Assembly: GCF_033807715.1 (NCBI RefSeq)
Contig: NC_084590.1
Coordinates: 62,001-126,000, forward strand
DNA length: 64,000 nucleotides
Direction of reading: 5' to 3'
Source of the DNA: Cololabis saira
Taxonomy: Eukaryota > Chordata > Actinopteri > Beloniformes > Belonidae
Below, piece after piece: positions 1 to 10,344 of this stretch (positions are counted from its first letter, which is position 1; each line of letters opens with the position of its first letter). The position numbers were made by a program, and so were the translations under genes. Under the pieces are notes generated by a model. It had not been told where the DNA came from. It was given only the letters and a program-made list of their open reading frames with translations, and searched no databases.

Positions 1-466
1 CGCAAGCCGCCTTTGCAGAGGGTCCTCCAGAGGGCTCACGGGCTCCTCTTGGTGGCCCCCTTCCGACCGGGGAAACATAGTTTCCACTGCTGCGGAGGCT
101 CTGCTGCGACACAACATGACGCCCCCCAGAGGGACCGTCTTTTCCAGCCGGGGATTCAGGTTTTGCACCCCGACCCCGTCGTTTTGGCTCTGAGTCTGGC
201 CGCTGCGGCGCCCGACCCATTGTTGTCAAGCTGTCCTGAACCCGTCAGGGCTGGCATCCCGAATGCCCATGTGCCTCCCACCCGCCTCTGGTATGAGTGC
301 GAGTGGGGGAGATTCTCTGCCTGGTGTGCAGACGGGGCAGAGGACCCTGTTCTTTGCCCCGTGGCCACGATCCTGGGGTTCCTTTCGGTCCCTCCTGGAT
401 GGTGGCCGTGCTCAGTCCGCTTTGAGGGTGTATGTGGCGGTCATTTCATCGCAACATGCCCTGGTT
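1..466 (+). pseudogene. DIRS-like retrotransposon, region before the tyrosine recombinase (broken)
   Basis: The reading frame resembles the stretch between the RNase H and tyrosine recombinase (YR) parts of fish DIRS elements: LQRVLQRAHGLLLVAPF, then CPEPVR, then a Trp/Cys-rich segment (GRFSAWCADGAEDPVLCPVA). Around position 390 the match moves to another frame (SALRVYVAVISSQHALVENATVG), which looks like the N-terminal core-binding part of the YR. There is therefore at least one frameshift. In DIRS elements the YR joins a circular cDNA into the genome and replaces an integrase. The 5' part of the element lies outside the window. The frame is cut at 484 by a LINE insertion and resumes at 1332. 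Confidence 0.72.
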
Positions 467-484
467 GAGAATGCCACCGTGGGG

Positions 485-1331
<847 letters not shown>

Positions 1332-1336
<5 letters not shown>

Positions 1337-1423
1337 TGCCACCGTGGGGTGCCGCCGGCTGGTTTCTCTTTCTCAGGGGGGCTCTGAGGCTGCCCCCCCC
1401 GAGGAGCCCAAAGGCCCCAGTTT
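1332..1423 (+). pseudogene. DIRS-like YR, short piece between two insertions
   Basis: After the duplicated target site the frame reads ENATVGCRRLVSLSQGG, which fits the end of the YR core-binding region of fish DIRS elements. It continues the frame broken at 484 and is cut again at about 1423 by an inverted L2 tail. Confidence 0.6.
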
Positions 1424-1522
1424 TCGATTCCATTCGATTTTTATATAGCGTCTAATACAACAGGTGTTGTCTCTAGACGCTTTCCAGAGAACCTGAACAT
1501 AAACGTACATATAAACCCCCGA
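1424..1522 (-). mobile_element. L2-type LINE 3' tail fragment
   Basis: The reverse complement shows agcgtctagagacaacacc-like sequence, then tattagacgctatataaa, the same 3' end seen in the complete L2 copy ending at 44956. Only about 100 bases are present, so it is a strongly 5'-truncated insertion within the DIRS remnant. Confidence 0.7.
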
Positions 1523-2118
1523 GCAGTGTGGGACCTGCCCATGGTGCTAGGTGCCCTCTCTTCTCCACCCTTTTGGGCCCTTGGCTCGGGTGGGCCTGAA
1601 GTGGCTCTCTATGGAGATAGCTTTTCTCCTCGCCATGACATCGGCGAGTCGATGAGTTACATGCCCTGTCAGTCAGCTCAGGGGCTACGTTGTGGCCGAA
1701 CGTGGCGTTCCTGCCCTAGGTCCTGCAGAGAGTGGGCCAAGCCCTTTGTGCCCCGTACGGGCCCTTGCTGCTTATGCTACCGCGCCTGTGCGACGGTCGG
1801 AGCAGCTTGTTCTCTGCCATGGTGGCCCCAACAGGGGGCGTGCTTTTTCTGGACAGCTCCGTCCCACTGGGTGGTGGACACCGTCGAGCGCGCCCACAGG
1901 GCCAGTGGCCGCCCCTTACCAGTGGGGGTGAGGTGCCACTCGACCAGAAGCGTTGTGGCTTCTTGGCTGCCCTGCAGGGGGTGCCTCTGGAGGACATCTG
2001 CACCGCGACTTCATGGACCTCGCCAGACACGTTCTCCAGGTTTTACCGGATCAATGTCGCCACTCCCCAACCATTGGGCGTGGTTCTACTCCCGGGTCCT
2101 TCTGCCCCTGGTCAGTGA
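1523..2118 (+). pseudogene. DIRS-like tyrosine recombinase, catalytic part (frameshifted)
   Basis: Different frames carry successive YR pieces: WDLPMVLGALSSPPF (about 1528-1572), LCPVRALAAYATAPVRRSEQ with LVLCHGGPNRG (about 1758-1850), then HSTRSVVASW (about 1936-1968) and SWTSPDTFSRFYRI (about 2012-2050). The HSTR segment is the catalytic His/Arg box, and the final F-Y segment should hold the nucleophile tyrosine. In DIRS elements this enzyme integrates a circular DNA copy. The pieces lie in at least two frames, so the gene is dead. The high GC content is usual for fish DIRS copies. Confidence 0.75.
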
Positions 2119-2160
2119 GGTATGTGACCGGGATCCTACGTGACATTGTTGGTATTCGTC

Positions 2161-2493
2161 ATCCAGTGCTTACAGCACCGCCTGGCGGTCAGTAGGGACG
2201 AAATAGAACGAAAGTTACGCCTGTAACTACGGTTCTATGAGTCCCGGATGACCGCCAGGCCTGCCGGTCACTCCGAATCCTCGTGCTCTCGCGAGAAGAT
2301 TCTAGGAGAAGATCCCATGCTGACGCCGGAAGATATACCCTTCCGGGGGTCATGCAGGGGTCACGGGTGACGTGACATTGTTGGTATTGTACTCGACATT
2401 GCGCATGCGCGAGGGAAGATATCCAGTGCTTACAGCACCGCCTGGCGGTCATCCGGGACTCATAGAACCGTAGTTACAGGCGTAACTTTCGTT
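2161..2493 (+). mobile_element. DIRS-like 3' terminal region: inverted repeat pair plus direct repeat
   Basis: A 54-bp inverted repeat has arms at 2207-2260 and 2440-2493. One arm begins aacgaaagttacgcctgtaa, and the other ends with its exact complement. A ~31-bp direct repeat, starting atccagtgcttacagcacc, occurs at 2161-2191 and 2421-2451. Mixed inverted and internal complementary repeats, in place of LTRs, are the hallmark of DIRS elements. Satellite sequence starts directly at 2494, so the element appears to end inside a satellite monomer. Confidence 0.8.
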
Positions 2494-3383
2494 TTACCTT
2501 CTGATTTTTTAAGGCAAGCTATTGAAAGAGTGACTCCTTTCATTATTGGACTCACCAAACCACTTTCTGTGTTTCAGGTTGAAAATGACTGTTTCTGGCT
2601 GAGATACAGCTAAAAGCGGATTTTTGTGAAAACACTGTTTTACCTTCTGATTTTTTATGGCCAGCTATTGAAAACGTCAGAAGATTGAAGGAAGGAGTCT
2701 ATATAGTTGATTTGAGTGACTCCTTTCATTATTGGAATCACCAAACCACTTACCTGTGTTTCAGGTTCAAAATTATCATTTCTGGCTGAGATAAAGCTAA
2801 AAAGCGGATTTCTGTGAAAACACTGTTTTAACTTCTGATTTTTTAAGGCAAGCTATTGAAAACGTCAGAAAATTGAAGGAGGGAGTCTATATAGTTGATT
2901 TGAGTGACTCATTTCATTATTGGACTCACCAAACCACTTACCTGTGTTTCAGATTCAAAATGATCGTTTCTGGCAGAGATAAAGCTAAAAAGCGGATTTC
3001 TGTGAAAACACTGTTTTACCTTCTGATTTTTTAAGGCAAGCTATTGAAAACGTCAGAAAATTGGAGAAAGGAGTCTATGTAGTTGATTTGAGAGACTCAT
3101 TTCATTATTGGACTCACCAAACCACTTACAGTGTTTCAGGTTCAAAATGAGTGTTTCTCGCTGAGAAACTGCCAAAAAGCGGATTTCTGTCATAACATTG
3201 ATTTACCTTCTGATTTTTTAAGGCAAGCTATTGAAAACGTCAGAAAATTGGAGAAAGGAGTCTATGTAGTTGATTTGAGAGACTCATTTCATTATTGGAC
3301 TCACCAAACCACTTACAGTGTTTCAGGTTCAAAATGACTGTTTCTCGCTGAGAAACAGCCAAAAAGCGGATTTCTGTCATAAC
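2494..3383 (+). repeat. 187-bp satellite, block S0 (about 5 monomers)
   Basis: Head-to-tail monomers run from accttctgattttttaagg to gaaaacactgtttt, with landmarks ggcaagctattgaaaacgtc, gagtctatatagttgattt, ctcaccaaaccactta and gtttcaggttcaaaatga. The first monomer is the short variant, in which gctattgaaa is followed directly by gagtgactcc, a loss of ~40 bp. The block ends at the hAT-like element at 3384 and does not resume on its far side. Confidence 0.93.
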
Positions 3384-3533
3384 CAATGTTCCCTCTAATT
3401 TTTCATGTATCTGGGCACACACACAAGCTCCCTGAGCAAACTGAGGACGACTGTGAGCAACATCACATATGCACGCTTTATTTTTAAGTATCTCATTACA
3501 CTTAAAACAAGACTCGTCACTGGAAAAAACAAC

Positions 3534-3692
3534 AATTTTCACCTGTTTCAAGTAAATTTTCACTTGAAATAAGTAGAAAAATCTGCCATTGGGACAAGAT
3601 TTATCTTCTCATTACAAGCAAAAAAGTCTTGTTCCACTGGCAGATTTTTCTACTTATTTTAAGTGAAAATCTACTTGAAACAGGTGAAAATT
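3534..3692. repeat. Foldback MITE, copy 1
   Basis: Arms of ~55 bases (aattttcacctgtttcaagt... and its complement ...acttgaaacaggtgaaaatt) surround a short centre, so a single strand would fold into a long hairpin. A sister copy lies at 3880-4036. Confidence 0.8.
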
Positions 3693-3872
3693 TCGACTTT
3701 TTTCTCGAAATTTTGAGAAAATAAATCGAAATGTCGAGAAAAAAAGTTTTGAGAAAAAAGTCAAAATTTAGAGAAAAAAAGTCAAAATGTCCAGAGAAAA
3801 GTTGAGATTTTGAGGGAAAAAAAAGTCAAAAATTTTATGAAAAAAGTTGAAATGTTGACAAAATTTTGTTTT
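3693..3872. repeat. Degenerate short tandem repeat (gagaaaaaagtcaaaa-type)
   Basis: About 180 bases of imperfect 16-20-bp units related to gagaaaaaagtcaaaatt lie between the two foldback MITEs. No coding potential. Confidence 0.7.
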
Positions 3873-3879
3873 AATTGAC

Positions 3880-4036
3880 CATTTTCACCTGTTTCAAGTA
3901 AATTTTCACTTGAAATAAGTAAAAAAATCTGCTAGTGGAACAAGATTTTTGCTTGTAATGAGAAGATAAATCTTGTCCCACTGGCAGATTTTTCTACTTA
4001 TTTCAAGTGAAAATTTACTTGAAACAGGTGAAAATT
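3880..4036. repeat. Foldback MITE, copy 2
   Basis: Nearly the same palindrome as at 3534-3692: it begins cattttcacctgtttcaagt and ends with the complementary cttgaaacaggtgaaaattg. Its centre is in the opposite orientation to copy 1 (tggaacaagatttttgcttg here, complementary there). Confidence 0.8.
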
Positions 4037-4163
4037 GTCAAATAAGTTATTTTTCTGGTGTTATTTTTCTGGTGATGACTCTAAATGTTGAAATAGCAGT
4101 AAAACCACATTCATTGATGAAATGACATAAGGGATGGAAAGGAGGCATGACAGTTTTACAGGG

Positions 4164-4226
4164 GGATGATTTGGACCGTTTTTATTTCAGGGGGGGATGA
4201 TTTGGACCGTTTTTATTTCAGGGGGG
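4164..4226 (+). repeat. Two-copy ~33-bp direct repeat
   Basis: Two adjacent copies of a unit containing gatttggaccgtttttattt followed by a G-run. No function is visible. Confidence 0.75.
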
Positions 4227-4401
4227 GTGCCATCTCCCCTCATCCCCCATTAACTCCAGTACTGCTGGTAGACACAGCAATGGTATGGATAGCTTTTAGC
4301 AGAGGCTTCAGACTTTCTCGTGTCCGGGATCCCCACAGCTCCTTGTATTCCCCAAATCCTTGAATACTTCTCCTCCTCTCGACTCGCGGGACCTCCGTAA
4401 A

Positions 4402-4536
4402 CTGATTTATGGTTCCGCGTTACACCAACGCAGAGCCTACGCCGTAAGGTACGCGGCGACGCGCAAGTACGTTGCGCGTTGCAGCGTACCCTACGGCGTA
4501 GGCCTTGCGTCGATTTAGCGCGGAACCATAAATCAG
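4402..4536. mobile_element. Small MITE with near-perfect inverted ends
   Basis: The left end, ctgatttatggttccgcg, is mirrored at the right end by cgcggaaccataaatcag. The interior is GC-rich and also palindromic (cctacgccgta and tacggcgtagg). At ~135 bp with no reading frame, it resembles the PIF/Harbinger-like MITEs common in fish, though no clear target duplication is seen. Confidence 0.65.
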
Positions 4537-4782
4537 GCTTTGCGAGTGAACGTCTCACGAGGGGCAGTCGCGTTGCGACGCCACTGTAGCCAAATCGCAA
4601 GGAGAGAACAGAGAACTGAGCTCATGAGAAGTCCCAGTACGCCAGAGGCTAATATTGAGAAGTGGGGGTACTCCGTACCGGCGCGTACCGGCCCACTTAA
4701 AGCACTGGATAGACTTTCTTGTGCGCTGAGAATATGCGGGCAGTGCGCGATTGCGCACGCGCGCAGTTTAGAGGGAACATTG

Positions 4783-5171
4783 CCGAGGATGCATCGGTCG
4801 GTAACTTGTATGAATTTCTCAACACAAGTATACCAGCATGCATTTCGGCAGTTGGCGAACAGCGATGGAAATTGGCGGACAAAAGCTGTACGTTTTTTTT
4901 ACAATTCTCGTATTGTGGCGGACACTAATTACTAAATTACTAATTTGTACTAACAATAATAATAACTTATGTGTACAACTGTCGCTCAACTATTCCTTGC
5001 ATGCATGTACTGCCAAAATGCAATATTGCCTTCATACTAAATTTCTATTTATCATACCATAACTACATCATATTCAATAGTCTGTCAGCTTGTGTTAGCC
5101 ACTGTAATATCTCCGTTAAATTGTGTTTGATATGTAATAATACGATGTAATATGATGTTTAAATTGTCCTC

Positions 5172-5172
<1 letters not shown>
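4783..5172. other. No gene recognised
   Basis: AT-rich DNA between the hAT-like right end and the TG microsatellite. Short open frames here show no recognisable motif. Confidence 0.6.

Positions 5173-5243
<71 letters not shown>
5173..5243. repeat. (TG)n microsatellite
   Basis: About 35 TG units. The tract directly precedes an apparent splice acceptor (ttcatccag, ending 5253) of the SANT-like gene remnant. Confidence 0.95.
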
Positions 5244-5245
<2 letters not shown>

Positions 5246-5253
5246 TCATCCAG

Positions 5254-5808
5254 AGTCTTCGTGAACAAATGTGGGTTTGTTGTAACACCAAAACAGAAAA
5301 AGTGGAACAATTTGAAGGAGAAATACAAGGTAACCCACCTTTGTATCTTTTCAGCAATTAATGAATAGCCATTCAAGCCATTCAAACTGGAAACCTTTTA
5401 GGACTTCAAGCGTGCATTCATTGATACGTTAATTTTTAGGAACTTAGGGATCCTCCGACAGGGAAAGGGGTGGAGGCGGATGGGGTGATTGTATGGTCAG
5501 ATGGGTGCTGCACTCCAGGGGCAGCACTCCATAAGTCCCCTGGCCCCTGGTAGTTGCAGCGAATCTGCTCACCACTACAGGTGGTGTTGTCACCTCCCCG
5601 TCCTCTGCCCCTCCCAGAGAACAACCCGCCACCACGGAAGAGGGCATGGCCAAGGAGGAGCTAGTGGACTTCTTGAAGGAGCAGGCAGAGAAAGAGGACG
5701 AGAGGGAAAAGCAGGCAGTGGCGAGGGAAGAGGCGAGGGAGAGAGCAGTAAATGAGAGGGTTCCAGAGATATCTATCTCTGTTTGAAAGACTTGTAAATA
5801 AATTGTAA
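5254..5808 (+). pseudogene. Myb/SANT-like DNA-binding protein remnant, last two exons
   Basis: A piece at 5254-5329 reads FVNKCGFVVTPKQKKWNNLK then EKYK and is bounded by cag and gtaacc. TPKQ..KKWNNLKEKYK is typical of the third helix of SANT/MADF-like domains found in transposon-associated and domesticated fish proteins. A last exon starts near 5437 with ELRDPPTGKGVEADG and, after a degraded stretch with a stop, gives MAKEELVDFLKEQAEKEDER, a charged coiled-coil-like segment. An extra base near 5763 shifts the frame; past it the sequence reads QRYLSLFERLVNKL and ends with TAA at 5806. Upstream exons are not visible. It is inferred to be dead. Confidence 0.62.
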
Positions 5809-5971
5809 ATGTGTATATAGAACTATATTTTTTCTTAATTCTTCTTAATTTCCTTAATTATTGTTGTTTGTTGTTGTTGCTCTTTTAATTAAATATTGTA
5901 GAAATTGATTGTCAGTCTGTATGGTATTTAAACAGTTGTGCATAAAATGGTAACATGCAGGTAGGGCATAT

Positions 5972-6075
5972 GTTAAATGTATTTATTAAATGTTGAATGT
6001 GCAGTGTCTACAGTGTTGTTAAAACCGTGAGGCGGGGAGTGCCGGGCCACGCGGGACAATGCCCCCCATGACCAG
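5972..6075 (-). mobile_element. Internal fragment of the L1-GC 3' UTR, inverted
   Basis: The reverse complement matches 11125-11222: ggcattgtcccgcgtggccc, ggcactccccgcctcacgg, then tgcacattcaac. It is an isolated ~100-bp internal piece without a poly-A end, followed by a short gggaca-type repeat to ~6112. The rest of 5809-6204 is AT-rich and shows nothing else. Confidence 0.75.
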
Positions 6076-6204
6076 GACAGGGACAGGGCCAGGGACAGGG
6101 TCCTGTATTCAGGTGTCATTGGTTTGTCATTCTTTGTAAAACAAACAAACAAAAACAGTTAACCGTGCATTTTACAGTTGAGTCTATGAACTGTTTCCCT
6201 GCAG

Positions 6205-8120
6205 AAACTACACCAGCGTGTATGCCCCTATAGTTGTTGACAGTGAGTCTGACTCAGATGACCACCAAGAATACCCTGCAGAGGAAAGGTATGATGTATT
6301 ACTAGTTAGTACCTCATTGTTGTTTTTGGCTCCAATATTGGAAATCATGTACACTGATATTCTCTTACAGTCCACAGGGTTTGAGCTTGAGTGCTGAAAA
6401 CATTGTTTCAGAACTGGCCTCCAATATTACCAATATATATATAATATACAGCAGGTTCAACATCAACAGGGCAAATATATGGGATGGGGATGGATCTAAC
6501 CCTAACCCTCAGAGGCTTTAAGCGATCATCTTATGACCCATCACATGAAAATTTTGTTAAATTCAGTGATGATGAGGGGTGAGCAGAGGATGCAGTGGAC
6601 ACTGGTGGTCCCAAACGGGAGTTCCTCACCCTGCTGATGGACTGCCTTAGATCAAGGAGAATCTTTCATGGTCCAGAAGATAGGAAATTTCTCACGTTAG
6701 ACTGTGCAGGTAAACATTTTATTGTTTCAGACTTAAATTAAGTACATTGCATTTCTGAAAATAATTTTGGAATTCATACTGGAAATTCAACATCTGGTTT
6801 TAGCTCTGCACCTGGATTTAGTGAAATTAACTCTGGTATGCATTTTCATGTGGACTTGAAACTGATTTTAATAATGGCACTAATGGATGGTAAAATATCA
6901 ACAGCTGCCAGAGATCATGAATGTTTTCATGTTGGGAGGATGATCGCTACATCAATAGTTCACGGTGGTCCAGGCCCTCGATTCTTGTCGGAAATGCTCT
7001 ACGACCACCTCACGGGAAAATCCAGCGTTGATGTTGAAGCAAGGATTGAGGATATCACAGATGATACCATGAGAGCCTTCTTGCTTGAGGTGTGTTGTCA
7101 AATCAACAAAGCTCACAAAGTCTTATCACATAACTTTCTCAACTATCTATAGTCTATAGTATCTATAGTCTATCTCAACCCCTAAAACAACATTTTGACT
7201 AGTTCCACCCCTGAATTCCTTTTTTAAACCAAATAGCTGTTCACAGGTATTTGTTCCATCTTTTTTTAAATGAATAATGAATACTTGTAATCTAACGCAC
7301 CACCTCTTTGTATTAAAATCCAGTTTGCACCATCTCAGAACATTAGCTTAATGAAACCCTTCCTTCCTATTTTATAGCATGGACAATATTCAAATTGTTT
7401 GATTTATTTCCATATTTATCTTTCAGTATGGGAAACCTGTGGCATTTCACTTTAATGTATGGTAATTGTCTTCCAGATATCCAGTGAGCAGCAACACTGG
7501 ATGAACTGCATGCAGTGATGGACAAACATTCAAGTCTGTTGCAGACTGCTGGTTGTCTTCAGTATCCAAATGTTGTGTTGGACAAGAAGTTAATCATTAA
7601 GGACTTCATGCAGTGGTACTTCATTTACCGCAACCATTTCTCAATACAAAGGTAATGTGCTTTATTTTCACATATTCATTCAAATGTTTAAGACTTTACA
7701 TGAAGTCAATTGTATCAAGTATCTAGTAATTAGTATGCTTAAAGGGATAGTTCAACATTTTGGCAAATTGACCTATTGCCATAACAGGCACTGATAGTAG
7801 AAGGTACCCACTCATATGACTATAGGGATTATAGCAATAGGCCCATTTTCCAAACTGTTAGCTCTTAAATGTTATCTGTCTTCTCTGATACTGCTATTGT
7901 TCTAAGCATTTGATTGTGCTTTTTCTCTGTGAATATTTTGTAGGTTCAAGCACTTAATGTGATTCATGCTTTGGAGCAGCATGCATCCATATTCAAGGCA
8001 TTTATGTGCTCAAGTGTGGAACAGCTGAAATCCACAACACTGGATAACCTAAGGCACCACAAGACGCAAATAGGAAACCAGAGTACTAGCATTCTGGAGA
8101 CTAACTCCTCCATACAGAAG
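6205..8120 (+). pseudogene. HECT-domain E3 ligase remnant (G2E3-like), five exons
   Basis: Five pieces with GT/AG borders line up as one gene. Their coordinates are 6205-6288 (NYTSVYAPIVVDSESDSDD), 6371-6709, 6905-7089, 7477-7651 and 7944-8120. The second gives RGFKRSSYDPS and [19 protein letters not shown], the third HVGRMIATSIVHGGPGPRFL, and the fourth LDELHAVMDKHSSLLQTAG. GGP.REFL and HGGP.P.F.SE are signatures of the HECT region of the G2E3-like proteins expanded in fish; a working HECT protein transfers ubiquitin through a C-terminal cysteine. TGA stops at 6580 and about 7485, an inserted telomere-like stretch in exon 2 and the absent C-terminus show that it is dead. It stops ~130 bp before the Academ-like inverted repeat. 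Confidence 0.72.
6496..6509 (+). repeat. Short telomere-type repeat inside a HECT exon
   Basis: The sequence ctaaccctaaccct (TTAGGG complement, just over two units) replaces the expected bases between the codons for WDG and RGFK in the second HECT exon, adding ~16 net bases. Confidence 0.8.
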
Positions 8121-8330
8121 GTTTATTACAGTAGTATTTCATACAATTGTTCCCATTTCTCTCATCTTTTATGAATGACAGGTTTTATAAAACACAGCAG
8201 AATGACTGTTAAACTGCACATGGCGTCTGTTTCACAAAGTGGGTTTAGTGGGGCGGTTAATCGTGCCCATTTGTGATAAAAGCACCAAACTTGGCATATA
8301 TGTTGACAAATGTATTAAGAACAATTCTGG

Positions 8331-10344
8331 CTTCATTAAAGGTAGACATTCGTCTACTAATATTCGCAGATTATTATAATTATTATTATATTTATTATAC
8401 TATAATAAACAGGAAACTACTATTATATCCTTAGACGCGGAAAAAGCATTTGATAAGGTAAAATGGAAGTTTCTATTGGCAACCTTACATAAATTTGGAT
8501 TTGGTGAATCTTTCATTGACTGGATAAAAATATTATACAGCTCTCCCAAGGCATGTGATCAAAGATTTGATCAAATGATCAAATCTCTACAAGTTTTACC
8601 TTGCAAAGAGGCACTAGACAGGGTTGCCCTCTCTCTCCCTCATTATTTGCAATATTTATCGAACCTTTAGCAGCAGCTATTAGACAAAATCAAAATATTA
8701 AAGGTATACAATGCAAAATAGTAGAGCACAAAATAAGTCTTTATGCGGATGACGTACTCCTCTTCCTCCAGAACTCACGATCTTCACTATCACAGACAAT
8801 CGCACTTATAGAGGGATTTTCATCTCTGTCTGATTATTCTATTAATTGGTCTAAATCCACTGTTTTGTGTGTTAACTGCAATTTTAGGAATATAACCAAT
8901 ACTCAATTACAATCAGGGAACATTAGATATTTAGGCATAAACATCTCCCCTGGGCTGTCAGAGTTAATAAAATTAAATTATGTTCAGCTTATAAAGAAAA
9001 TAGAAGATGATCTTTCCAGATGGAGCTCTCTCCCCATTTCACTCATGGGTAGAATAGCCACCATTAAAATGATGGTTTTACCAAAAGTAAATTATTTTTT
9101 CTCAATGATACCATGCAAACCCCCTCTTTCCTGGTTTAAATCGTTGGACTCAGGTGTTTCAAAATTTCTGTGGAAAAATAAAACTCCACGCATTAGTTTA
9201 AAGACATTGCAAAAATCTAAAGAATATGGAGGTTTAGAGCTACCTAATTTTCAGTATTACTTCCTTGCCAATAAATTACAGTATATTGTAAAATGGTCAA
9301 AAGATCATCCTTTAGATAGTCAATGGCTAGACTCAGAGCAAGTGTTTTGGCACGAACTAGAAATCTCAGAGTTACCATTTATTAGTCAAAGTATCAAACG
9401 TCATCAATGTTTCAAAAGCATTAATATTAGCACAACTTTATCAGCTTGGTGGGAATTTCTTAAAGTAGCTAAAATTTCACCTTTTCCATGTGATCGTACT
9501 CCCATATGGAACAACCCAGACATCGTGAAAAATGATAAAAAGATGGTTAATTTCGTTCAATGGAGAGATCAAGGAATACGGTATTTACAGCACGTAATTG
9601 TAGGAGGACAGTTTGTACCTTTCAATACACTTATTGTTCAATACGGAGTTAGCAGGAATACATTTTTAGAGTATCAACAACTTAAGGCCATAATAAATAA
9701 AACATACAGAATTAGTCAATTAAACTTACAACTTCCCGCTAAGATAATAGATTTATTGAATCTAAGCACTTTAAAGTTGTTATCAAAACTCGGAACTCTC
9801 TCTTAATACTGACCAGTTTTCTTGGTCACAAATATGCTTAAATACGTTTACTATGACTAAAAACCCAAACTTACAGCTTATACAGTACAAAGTTCTTCAT
9901 AGAATACATTATACTGGACAAAGGATGTTCCAGATGGGCTTTGTCACCTCTAATATCTGTTCACAGTGCACAGAGAACACTCCTGATAATTATATGCATG
10001 CTTTATGGCTCTGCACACCGGTACAGAGGTTCTGGAAGGAGATTTGTGAGGATTTATCCACATGGATCAACTACAGAATCCCAGTGTGCCCCACGGTATG
10101 TATATTAGGTCACCTGGGAGACATTGAAATAGAACCTAATTGGACACACCGGGTCCTCACTGCCTCATGTATCGCAAAGAAAACCATTCTAGTAAATTGG
10201 AAACAAAAATCCAGTTTATGTATCAATCCTTTTAGGAATCTTTTATCAGACCATATTAGTAGTGAGATAATGTCTGCCTCCACTGAACAACATTTGGCTG
10301 AATTGCACTCTCTGTGGTCCCCGATTATTGGCTTCGTTACCTAG
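8331..10344 (+). pseudogene. L1-GC ORF2 remnant: reverse transcriptase to C-terminal zinc knuckle
   Basis: Three frames are needed. The first (8331-8590) gives FIKGRHSS and ILSLDAEKAFDKVKWKFLL. The second (about 8595-9806) gives [18 protein letters not shown], the catalytic YADD box at 8742-8753, and the thumb region. The third (about 9807-10344) ends with a zinc knuckle CSQCTENTPDNYMHALWLC (C-x2-C-x9-H-x4-C), then FW. In an active element ORF2 nicks DNA and copies LINE RNA at the nick. An early stop near 8377 and frameshifts near 8590 and 9800 make it inactive. Motif style places it near L1-A within the L1/Tx1 group. Confidence 0.85.

Larger units (their letters stand above)
3384..4782. mobile_element. 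hAT-like non-autonomous element (probable)
   Basis: A 15-bp terminal inverted repeat, caatgttccctctaa at 3384-3398 and ttagagggaacattg at 4768-4782, bounds 1.4 kb without a credible reading frame. The CA...TG ends suit hAT elements, but no 8-bp target duplication is visible, so the class is tentative. It carries two foldback repeats, a short minisatellite and a MITE, each listed separately. The satellite on its left does not reappear on its right, so a rearrangement is likely. Confidence 0.5.

Noticed and set aside
4166..4363. Repeated ggggggatgatttggaccg as a regulatory site
   Set aside because: Only two adjacent copies in mobile-element DNA with no gene nearby.
4250..4935. Open frames near the MITE at 4402-4536
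   Set aside because: They run through the palindromic MITE and the hAT-like end, with no motif on either strand.
8226..8252. Target duplication for the Academ-like element
   Set aside because: Flanks gggttta and tatttatg share short T/A-rich strings, but no clear 3-9-bp duplication can be fixed because the exact outer ends are uncertain.
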